Origin: Bemisia tabaci
Lineage: Eukaryota; Arthropoda; Insecta; Hemiptera; Aleyrodidae
Length of the DNA stretch: 64,000 nt
Assembly: GCF_918797505.1 (NCBI RefSeq)
Contig: NC_092795.1
Location: 5,737,434 to 5,801,433 of the forward strand
Reading direction: 5' to 3'
The notes under the pieces were generated by a model, which searched no databases, had not been told where the DNA came from, and worked only from the letters and a program-made list of their open reading frames with translations. A program made the position numbers and the translations under genes. Positions 24,561-36,500 of this stretch are shown in pieces (positions within the stretch are counted from its first letter, which is position 1; the number at the start of each line of letters is the position of its first letter).

Positions 24561-27500
24561 GTAATCTTCAAAAGGTCAATCAACTTGTCTATCAGTGGCG
24601 TGGCGTGCTTTGCGATATATCTGTCGAAGGCAATTAGTCAAATCAGGCATTTGCCTGGATCGGTAGTCAAATTTTGACAGTTTACGGAATTCTCTAAATT
24701 TATGGCCAGGAGTTCCAGGGTTATAAATATTTTGCGAAGAATAACTCTTCAAATCCATGGACTCTCCTTATTTCTTTTTCTCCTAATTTCGCAATCAAGA
24801 ATATCCTGACAATCCTGAGAGTATTTTGAACATCTTCCTAAAATATTGCCGGTTTACACGGTTGAGGTCAGCTTTTTACAGCAACAAGTTTCTTTTTTTT
24901 TTTATATTATAGGCATTTGCAGTTGTGCTTTTTAGTATCTCAAACGGAAGGATAATTTAAACATTTTGCTTGAATATTTCTGATTTACAAATTTGGAATC
25001 AGTTTTTTTTTTCGTTCTTTATTTTTAAATCTGTCTGGTTTTCACTCCTTTCTCTTATCTTAGAATCGATCATTTACATCGTTGACTTCCTTCTTTTCAT
25101 TTCAGGCGTGTAAAGCTATGCTCTCCGACACACAGACGCAGCACCTGCTCCACACGAGGCGAAAATTCGAGTTGCTGATAATCGACGGGGCCTATCCAGA
25201 GTGCGCTCTTGGACTGGCCCACCACCTCAAGGTCCCTTTCATGTATATCAATACAGTTGGATTCTATACGCAGTCCCTTTCCGTCGCCGGCAACCCTACT
25301 CCCTACGCGGTTACCCCGTTCTTTGCTTACCCGCTGTCCGACTCCATGAGCCTCGTCCAAAGGGTGCGTTAGAGTTAGTATCTTCTTTTTAGCAATAAGA
25401 GACTAATAATTATTCTAGATCATCTTAGAAATAGCTTATTTGCCATTCGATTCCATATGCAAGATGGTAATTTTGTGCATGACCTAGAGGTGGCAATGCC
25501 TTATGCCGCAATCACACGCTGAATGTGGGAGCTGACTGTGGCTGGAATGTGGAAGTCATCGGCCCGATGCCTGAATTTTGCGCGTGACGCGCAAAATTCA
25601 GCGACGATTCTCAGCAACCATCGGACTAATGTTGAATTTGTCTGAACTATTTGAGTATAGATTTGATACACATCTGAATGAAAATAACTCGAATTTGCGA
25701 AGTTTCAGCCGTTGGGCGATGACTGTTGACTTCCACATTCAGCTGCTAAATTCAGCGTGTAATTGCGGCATTATTTAAAAATAAGATCCATTCAGTCATC
25801 AGACTCGCCTGAGGCAGCATTAGATGAACAATGACGCCTACATGCAACTATTCGTGCTTAACGGACGCCCGTGTTGCACATGCCAAAATTGAAGGCGTTT
25901 TAGAGCTTTCTGAAAGCCGTGGCTCCTTTTACTCAAAATCTGATCCAACTATCCGCAAATCAAGTCCTGATTTGCGCAGAGTACCCATACAGGGAGAATA
26001 TTCGGAGTCTATTGATGTGTCTGTGTTGCTCCTTGATGCACAAAAAAGAAAAGGAAAGAAAAGTGAAAAGAAAAAGAAGGAGAAAAATTGTTTTAAGCGA
26101 CTAGCAACTGTGGAAGAATGGTATTCACCAAATATCAAAAAATCTCGTTACCAGATATAGATGAGAACACTTTTCAGGCATGCGATAGGTAACCTTAAAT
26201 GTATTTTGGGCCTCCAAATCCGAAAACAACATTTGTTTTTTCTTATCACACACCAATCGGCTAGAAAATCGCCCAGAAATTCATCGAAAAATCTTTTAAT
26301 AGAGTAAAATCTTCATTTTTCGGAAAATGAGAAGTATAGGGAAAAAACTGAGGTCATTTGGGGAATCAGCGCTAAAAGTTACATAAAAATTAACCATCAC
26401 AAGCGCAGGGTTTTTATAGGTGCAGACCTACCGCACGGTTTATGTCTTTTTGTTATATCCTTTATTCGCTCCCAACTCCCCAATGTGGAAATCACTCAAA
26501 TGTTTCATGCACCTATATATTGGTTTTGTACCGATGGTTGGCTTATGATACCGATATTAATACCGCAAGAACTTTTATTCTATATTTTTCTCAGATGAAA
26601 AAACAAGATTTCTCATAAAAACTGTCGACTATAACGCATTTTTAATAAAATTCAGCTTCTACGTGAAAAATTACCGTAGTAAACAAATGTCCCTGCATCA
26701 TATGATGTTAGAAAGTCACATGGTAACCTTATTTCCGCTCCGTCCTATCCTTCGATCCATTGTGCGGCGTGCTGCCGGCGCTTAACGCGCACTGGCGCCT
26801 GCAAACCTAACAGGGATACTTCACGCATTGCGCAATGCGTGAGGTATCCCTGTTAGGTTTGTAGGCGCCAATGCGCCAGTCAACCTCGCCCGCCGCGCCG
26901 CGGCATTTCAAGCAACTATTTTGCAACAAGGGTGTTGCTTAGTATCATACGAAATTGAAGAATGACAGGCATCCTTTAAGAGTACGGCGCTTTCCTTGCA
27001 AAATAAATCGAGATACTGCGACACAAAAAGTGAGCGGTAGTCCAAAAACTCACTAAGTCCTGGCATTCGTATTTAATAACGTTTAGTGGTAACAAATACT
27101 GTATCTGTAACCACATTCCACATTCGCCACAAAACCAATATATACGTGCATGAGAAATTTGAGTAATTTCCACATTGAGGAGTTGGGAGCGAATAAGGGA
27201 TAAAACAAAAAGACATAAACCGTCGTTTCGTCAAATTTTATCGTCGTTCCCTTCACGAACGAACGTCCGTGTCCATTCAATCCATTTCAATTTTGCAAAA
27301 TTTCTCCCTCGCAAAATGCATATTAACCAGGATAATCTTAGGAATTTCTAACTGGAGAATTTTGGGGATTTGAGACTGAAAATTTCATTAAACTATCTTT
27401 AGATTTAATGCAAAAATCAGAACAATTTTGGATACAAATCGTAAAGGTACATTTTCGTAAAACAAACTAGTTGTTTGAGTCAGTTGGGTAACCTTGGAAT

Positions 27501-30500
27501 CGAGTTACGTTTCTTCGTTCGAGAGACACTGATATAAATGTAAAATTGCCGTTACGGCATTTCACATACAATACCGATTACCAGCATGCAAGTTTACTTC
27601 ATTTATCAGCCGAGGCCATAATAACACCAACATTTGCGTCATCAAAAGTTCTGCGGAGAACTTACCTTGAAAAGAGAACTTTTATCAGATTGCTTTCCGG
27701 GGAAGTTGTTTTATCCTGAATATGTAGAATCTGCGTCTCCCTCAGTATGGTCCGTTGCTGGAGGGTGTGTGGCACTATTGCGCACTGGGGAAGAAACTCA
27801 GCTATGCACCGCAAACTGAGCAGCCAAAGGGAATGAAACCAGCTTTTTTCTTGGAAAATATTAATGAGTCTCATGCAATGTCAATTTAAGAAAAAAAACC
27901 CTGTTAGTTTGAGAGCGACTGACGCGTTCGTCGCAGAAAAATACAATGAAGAATTTGCGCACGCAAAAATTGTATTACTTTATCTGAGAGTGCTTGGTGA
28001 GCTAAGTTCACAGTATTTTTCATATTTTTTTTTCCTCTTGCAAAATGCGCAAATGTCATAATCAAATCACTCATCAGCAAATTTTAATCTTTTTAGGTTT
28101 GCCAAAGGTTCAGCAACAGATTCTGGGTAGATCTGTAGCGCTGATTCTGAAAATGACCTCCAAATCGCTAAATTACTTCGTTTTTCTGCGGAAAAATCGG
28201 CATTTTCCCTAAAAATTGAGCTTTTCCAGAGTGAGCTCAATGTTTATGAAAAAACTGCACGTCTCTACTAAGTTCATCCGGTGGCTTTAAGTCGGACAGT
28301 ATGGGGATACGAATCTCTTATATGTCTAATGGTATCATTCCCATGACTCAGTCGGACAGTATGGGGATACGAATCTCTTATATGTCTAATGGTATCATTC
28401 CCATGACTCAATTTTTGCCGCTGAAACTGGAAATGAGGACAGCTTTTACCAGTAAAAGTTGATTCTGTAAAACGGAGTCCATTCTTAGAATCAACGCTGC
28501 AAAATTACCCAGAACTACTTTTCGGCGAAATTTTTGGCGATGGAAAAACGCCGTATGAACATTCGGATGTTGTCAAATTCCCTCTGATAAAAAATTCGTT
28601 TTGGAATAGAGTTAAGCATAATTTTTCTTGAAATTTTTAGATATTTTAGATTGATTTGTAAAAATAAATTGTCTGAAAATTTGAAGAAAAATATTTACAC
28701 TTTTCCAATAAAATGGATTTTAAAGGCTTGTACGGCGTTCTTCCTTAATACGGCAGTGTTCTGCTGTGACTAGGGAAAACGTCGTGTATGAACATTCAAG
28801 ATTTGAAAAATTTCCTCTGATGAAATGTGTATTTTTTAGGAGAGTAATGAATATTTGGATGCATTCTGCCAAACAGAACTATGTGCACTGAGACATGAGC
28901 CCTGAGACCCATAAGAATATATTCATAACAGGGCTCACGTCACGATGCACATTGTTCCGTTTGGCAGAAATACGTCCATTTTATTTTAAAATTTTCAGAT
29001 AATTTAGATTTTATTACAAAGGAAATTCTCTGAAAAATTTAACGGATATGCTATTTACGAGTTTTCCTGAAAATTCGTAATCACTCTAAGGGAATTTGGC
29101 AACTAAAGAAGGTTCATTCGGCGTTCTTCCTTAGCACGACAGTGATGACCATCGTATTTTTTCCGGCTATAAAGACGTTTTCTTCTATATTTTTGAGCAG
29201 GTGCACAATGCGGCGCTGCACGTGGCGTGCGGGATGCTGCACTGGATCATGGTCCGATGGTTCTTGAACGGAGTGCTCCGGACTCACATCCACCCGGGGA
29301 CCCCGTCCGCCTACGAGATCTCCAAGAACGTGAGCTTCATCCTCCAGAACGGGCACTCGTCCATGACCTACCCGCGCCCTTACCTCCCCAATGTCGCCGA
29401 GGTCGCATGCATCCACTGCCGACCTTCAAAACCCTTGCCGAAGGTAGGTCACGACAAATCACCCCCGTCGCTCCTCAGACCTATACTCCCGTGCCAAGGA
29501 AGACCGAGAAAAAAAACACAGTTATTATACCGTTAGAGCGGTAGTAATGTCACACGGGATTCTGCGGTAGTAGAACCGTTGATTTTGATTCTTGTAACGA
29601 TGAGCACGGCGATATGACCGTGTTCACCGTAATATTACTGTGGGAACTGACATACTATTAGGAGCATGGTTATGCTACTGTGCTTATCAATAATATTATC
29701 AAAATCCACGGTTCTACTACCGTGAAATCCCGTGTGACATTATTACCGTGGTAACCGTCGAATAACCGTGTTTTTTTTTCTCTCTGCTGGAGAGGCAACT
29801 CTCGGATATTCATGAATATCCGAGAGTTGCCTTTCCCTTGATAAAAATGCATTTTTGACGACATGCATGCATATTTTTCCTTGGAATTTTCTGATATTTT
29901 AGATTTAATTGCCTACAAAATTGTCTGAAACTTTTAGGACAAAAATATTCAGTTTTCCTGAAAGATTCGATTTTTATTTAACAAAACTTGGTAACGTCTG
30001 AGGACTCATACGGTGTTCTTCCTTAGCACGGCAATATAGGCGTATCTCGATTTCCGATTGAGTCCTAAAATGCATGAATTCGTATTTCAAAAAGGGCTCT
30101 CGAGGAAATTGAGGTACGTCTTTACGTCAGAGGAGCGACGATAATGGTACAAAGTTTCCTATACAATATACACATGTAGTAATATAATTTCGATTAATAA
30201 CCAGTCGACCTTTTCAATATAACAATGGTACACGTGTCGCAGGCAATCCGAAATCGCCAGAAATTTTTAAGTGGCTGAAGCGCTAAACTCGTCAAAAAGC
30301 AATAATTCTCATCGATATAGTAAAGATTTCATTGATATAGGACGTCAAAATCGGGAACCCGGTGTGAAGCGCCTTCAGGATCCGTTGAGACTTTCCGCTT
30401 TGCCAGGAGGTTGCTTTAGCTGCCTATCGTAACCATAACCAACCAATGGCACTGACTCCACCACACGCTTTCACAAACGCACTGCATTTTACGATTAGGA

Positions 30501-33500
30501 ACTACAATATCTTGCTCATGTTGGAAACAGTATATGCCCTTTAAGTGTCCCTGCATCATATGATGATAGATAGTCACATGTTAACCTTATTTCCGCTGCG
30601 TCCTATCCTGCGGCGTGCTGCCGGCGCTTAACGCGCACTAGCGCCTACAAACCTAACAGGGATACTTCACGCATTGCGCAATGCGTGAAGTATCCCTGTT
30701 AGGTTTGTAGGCGCTAATGCGCCGGTCGCCTCGTCCGCCGTGCCGCGTGCCGCGGCATTTCAAGCGACAATTTCGGACCGAGGTGTTGCACAGTATCATA
30801 CGAAATTGAAGGCGCTCCAACTTATTGAGAGTGACAGGCATAGTTTAAGAGTATGGAGCTTTCTTTGGAAAATAAATCGAGATACTGTGACACAAAAAGT
30901 GAGCGGTAGTCCATAAACTCAGTAAGTCCTAGCATTCGTATTTAATAACGTTTAGTGGTAACAAATGCTGTATCTGTAACCACAAACGCACTTCATTTTA
31001 CGATTAGGAACTACAATATCTTGCTCATGTTGGAAACAGCATATGCCCTTTAAGTATCCCTATGCAGATAAGACCTTTTTTGCATGAGACTGAAATTGTA
31101 TAGTTCCTGATTGCAAAATTTAGTGTACCTGCTGTTAAACGTTGTGAATTTTTAGCTAGATCAGGACTCATTATGATTATTCGATGATGGTTTACCTTGT
31201 TTTCCTAATTTGTATTTTTTTAGCGTAGGTAAGTGCTAAACTATGATCATTTTGGCTTCCATGCCATCTTCAGGTACGTTGAGAGTAGAGGTCTGAGCGC
31301 AATCGTGATCGCGGTCAACATTTTTAAAACGACACAAAAACTGCACTATACTATACTTTGAAGGGTCTCAGTGCATTCGAGAGTTGCTAAATTTCCTCCA
31401 ATAAAATGTTAATTTTTAGGGAAAGTTATGGATATTTTCTCTCAAAATTTTCAGATAATTAAATTCTGATTGCGATTAAAATCTCCTGAAAAATTGGATA
31501 AAAATTATTCACAGATTTCCCTGAAAATGTTTGTTTTATTCAGCGAAATTTGGCAACGCGTGAAGGTTCTTACGTTGTTTTTTCTTAGCACGACAGCAGT
31601 GTTACCCAGTGTAACACACTGGAACCTTTCAAAGTATAGTATCTCGCACTGAAAAAAAAAATCTCGGTGTATTTACTAAGAAAGGGGTAAAATTACCAAG
31701 AATTCAGGGTTCTATTTGATCCCAATTTTTTCTTGGTAAAATTACCATTTATGGAATTGGTAATTTTACCGAGAAATCTCGGTAAAATTATTGAACTTTC
31801 ACGGTAATTTTACTGGACCTTGGTAAAAACACCAATATTTTTTATCGACTGTGGTAGAATTACCGAGAAAAAATGGCAAAGTTACCGGGAATTGATTACC
31901 AATAAAAGTGGTATTCTTACCTGAAAAAAAACCAGTAAAAATACCGGTTTTTAGGTAAGCTTACCAGTCTGTCTTGGTAAAATTACCGATAACTGGTAAA
32001 AAAAGTGAAATGGTAAAGGTACCAACGGGCTTTGGTAAAAACGCCGAGAATTTTTTTTCAGTGCGCTACCTGAAAATGTTACCATGGCCGGAATTCTTGG
32101 ACTTGGCAACTCGGTTGAGTCTTCAACTCGAAGAAGACTACTCGTGTAGCTCTCGTGGTCATCTGCTCGGGGAGTCCGGTCGCTTCGGCGCGGCGCGACC
32201 GCACTGACGAGAGTACTCAGGACCGCGGCACTCGCCACTCGCATTCGCCACTCGCACTCGCCACTCGCCGCGTGCAATGCGCTTCACTTTATGTAATGGC
32301 TCGCGTGGACACATCTCGAAGCGTAACAGTCGCAGCCTCCCAAATTGGTCCACTTCCAGCACGCAACCAACACTTCCAACAGCTTCACCTTCCCGCGTTG
32401 CCGCCCTTACTCCAAGCAAAAAAGAACTTCGCTTTATACTGCCGTGATATACACTGGTAAAAAAAAACCTCTTGGTTCAAGAGTGCAGTTTCTTGTCGCC
32501 GGATTTAAGAGTCTGGACTCTTGTTTCAATGCAAAATCCGCTTGAATCAATGCAAAATCCGCTTGAAGGAAGCTAACAAGAGTTAAAGACTCTTAAATCC
32601 GGCGACAAGAAACTGCACTCTTAAGTCAATGCAATGCGGCATTGGTCCAAGAGGTTTTTTTTTTTTACCAGTGAGCGAAGAGAGCAGTAAGTCTCGAATT
32701 TTCGAAATCGAGTTTCCTTCAAAATTCGTCTTATCTATTGGATGAAATTGCTGAAATAGCAAAAACAGAAGAATTCATCTTATTCTCAAGAAAACGAGAC
32801 ATAAGAAAGCCGCAAGTGCCCAAAAAATGACGTGGTTTCAGACAAGACAGCAGTACGTGTCAATATCCCTCTTGAGAGCTAATAAAAACAGTGCTTTCAA
32901 GTAAAGTGCCGCCCTTTTTTGCCAATTTCTAACCGGAAAGAAAGTGCCCTGCTGAACTAATGTACACCTGTTTCTCTCGATGAAACACAGAGATTGCGAA
33001 TTGTAGGTGGCTAGCGCATTGGACCAATGAGGATACAAGTGCAAAGAAAATCGAACCACAAAATACCACACAGTTAGGTTACTTTATACTCCACTTCTCA
33101 TGTTGACACAAACTATCAGCTACACTGTTAAACATCAATGATTTATCGGTATTTGGAGTGTAGCCGAGTGCTAGAAATAATGTAAAATTTTCTTTAAAAA
33201 ACTTACATTTTATTAACAAACTTAGACCAAATTTTACATTATTTCTAGCACTTGGCTACACTCCAAATACCAAAATATTCAGTGCCACTACCTTTCAGAT
33301 ATTGTGTTACAATGTTCGCTGATTTTGATCAATGATTTACTCCAAGTTATTAGCCGGCGTGAAAAAAAATCCAGCGCGAATATCGCGCCGCACTCTGAAT
33401 GAATAGATCAGAGCATGAATATCACCACCGTCGGACGAATTAGTTGAGCTCCCTCAAGTAGCATGTATTTAGGTACTCCTGATACTAGCATCGAATAGCA

Positions 33501-36500
33501 AAGTGGTTGCGCATTCGTTTCTCACATCAGCCACTCGGGTTCTAATTCATGCTGAGACAGTTCCGTTTGACATTTGCCTGTTAGATTTTCACTCCCAGCA
33601 TAGCGCGACTTTCGCGCCGAACTTATTTTGCGCCGGACCCATGCACTTAGAGTAACAGGTGGTCAAAATAGCAACTGAAAATCAGTAAGCGTGAATTTCG
33701 CGCCGGGCTTTTTAACAGTGACTTTTTCTTACTGTGCGGCAGTTGCAGCACGTAAAATCAGTATTCGTGTTCTACCTAAGAAATTAGTTAATGCGCATTC
33801 AATCTTAATTTTTCACTGATAACATCGGAGGAGAAAAGTTCATGCAGATCGTTTTAGCTATTCGCTATTCTATAATATCAGCTTACGAAGAGCAATTCTG
33901 TGACTAGCCACGCAAATGACCCATGCATTTGTTTTTTAGATCAATTTTGAGCTCTTTTTTCAGTGAAAAACGAACATTATGCAGCGTGAAACAAGGTAGA
34001 ATTCGATCGGGAAACCGAAATCGGATCGAAAAAAGGAATGTAATCACGTCCACTCACCGTTTGTGCTTATCACTCCCAAGAATGGAACCAGGTCCCTTCT
34101 TTTGTTTGTTTTAATTCAAGCGATTAGGAAACCAATTTTAGGAGGCAGGAGGTAGGAGCAGGCTCAGCTTCCAACATTCATCCAATTGAGATAAATGAAA
34201 TTTTCAGTGGAGGGATTAAGATTACTTATTTTATTCCTGTGAAGCGAATGAGACAAACCCTGCTTAACTGGTGGGCTGTGGGAAAAGAATCCCTTCGATC
34301 CAATCCTCTTTCGATGCTCCAGCTTGAAAATTTTGTCGAGGGGAATGCCCTCCCTCGCTCAGCCAAGTTAACTTCTCGAGAAGGCTTGAACCACGCTCGT
34401 ATGTCTTAAGGTGAATCATAGGTCCCGGATTCTGGTGTAGTGAAAATGGCATGCGATATACTGCATCAATTAAGTAAAAGATCAGGGCAGATTTTGAACT
34501 TTCAACGCATAAGAGGACGATAGACCCTATGAGCTTGAGCTTACAGAATCATTCTCAACCTACAAAAATTGTAAAATACAGAAATATGAAGGCAGTATTC
34601 TATTTGGCAAACAAGCTCACATTTCAACAGAGGTCGAATTCTGAACCGAATGCAAGGTTTTTTCGAAAAAAAAATTCTGCTTTCATTTCTGTGAATTTGC
34701 CAATTTTTTGCTCCGAATGATTCTTGAAGGCTTCAGCCATCGTTTATCTTGGTCTAAAAATTCATGATCTGTTGAGATCATTGACTTACTGGATTCGATA
34801 CAATGTATTGCAAGCCAGCTCAACCGCACCAAAATCCAAGACGAATCGCCTCAAAGTGATACCTTAGCATTTTGAGTAGCATTTTGATGGCCTATCACTC
34901 GGTGCATAATCCTGAGAATTCATCATGTACCTGAAAAAGAACTGAAAGTCACACTAAGCTGGAGTACCCTTTGCCTGTACAACTATACACCTTTAAGTGA
35001 AAAAAAATGTGCTGATGTCACTCTTCAACAGACTTGTTCACGACCAAAAATTTTGGGGTATTTCGAATATACTTCACTGTGGAGTATTCATTGCACCAAA
35101 ATAATTCAATTGCTTTGAATGCGGAGTGGAATTTAATCTTCGTGTGGAGTTTTGTTCTGCTCTTATAAAGCGAAACATGTATGCGTTTCCGTAATATCAA
35201 TTTGCAGGAATCTATAAACGACCCACAATGCAGTCATTTCGAAGAATACCATTTCCGTATCATACGAAACCTAAATATTAGCGTGCACAGTTCCCAAGAC
35301 CGAAAAAATTGCAGTTCGAAAGAGCAGAGAAGACGTTTCCAATCAAACCTCACGAGCGCGTGATTACCTGCTCAGTTTTGACTATGAACCATCCTTCAGT
35401 TGCATCGACAGATGTTCCTCTAGCGTGATTATGATTACCCCACGTAACAATCATTTAACATATGGCAAATTGATAACCGATACATGGAATATCGTCGATG
35501 TCGCAAGCTGCGTCGTGTCGATTTCCCAATCGACCCTTCGAAAATGCATCGTCATTTGGACGTATCTCTGTCAAACAAAACTATGTGCATCAATACATGA
35601 GCCCTGAGACCCGTAAGAATATATGCGTAACAGGGCTCACGTCATAATGCACATAGTTCCGTTTGACAGAAATGCGTCCATTTCTGAAACTGAAATACTC
35701 TGTACGTGACCGTAGCTCATCAAGTCGGCGCGCATACCCCTGACGATATATTATGGGCCATTCTGGACCAAAATATTGCCCTGCTAAGGAAAAACGTTGT
35801 AATAATATTCGAGCGTTGCCAAATTGCCCTCGATAAAAAGTTCATTTTTGAGAGAAATTATTACTATTCGTCCCGCAAGTTTTTGGGAAAAACAGATTAA
35901 ATTGCGAATAAAATTTTCTGTAAAATTGAAGGAATACCCTTCACAAGTTTTTTGAAAATTCATTTTTTAATTGAAGAAATTCGACAACGCCTGAAGGTAC
36001 ATACGACATTCTTCCTATAGCCTCGGAGGAAAATTACTCAATCGTCGGCGTGGGCTTACGACTTGATGTCTTCTTGTCTATGTCTGTCAAATCTAGCGGT
36101 AAACTTTCTTATTTCGATTCGATTTCCTCACAAAAATAGTGATTTTTTACCAATGTTTGACATTCTCTACTAAACAATCGAGTGGTTACATGCATTTGAG
36201 CTTACATTCAAATAGTCGTTGCCTCAGAGTGTACAATCTGACATATGTTTTGCTTTTATCCGTAAAATAACCGCGGATCCTCCTCCGACCAACCTAGCGT
36301 ACTTTACGATTTATCGATTGATCTGTCATTAATTTAAGCCTATGCAAAAGGATCGATAGATAGGTTGTTCGCGACGAACACCTTAATAATCGATTTTTTA
36401 CCACGGATTCAAATGGGGAGCTGCTGATAATAATCGATCATTCACGCTTTGTCACTGCCATCGACAGTGGAGTAAAAGTTAATGGGAATGCGAAGGCCGA

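Larger units (their letters stand above)
26435..27223. mobile_element. Element with 96-bp TIRs enclosing the palindrome module
   Basis: Left arm from cacggtttatgtctttttgt to attggttttgta (to 26532) is repeated inverted at about 27128-27223 with few mismatches. Between them lies the shared palindrome module (26688-27114). No coding frame. Lies in UGT intron 2. Confidence 0.75.
29488..30033. mobile_element. GCCGTGCTAAGG MITE carrying another MITE
   Basis: Left end cccgtgccaaggaagaccg, right end gttcttccttagcacggca. A 280-bp MITE lies in its left arm, followed by a 40-bp perfect palindrome of the arm sequence. Confidence 0.7.

Noticed and set aside
24170..24637. 151- and 137-codon frames overlapping UGT exon 1
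   Set aside because: Out-of-frame shadows; the frame starting at 24198 matches UGTs and splices correctly.
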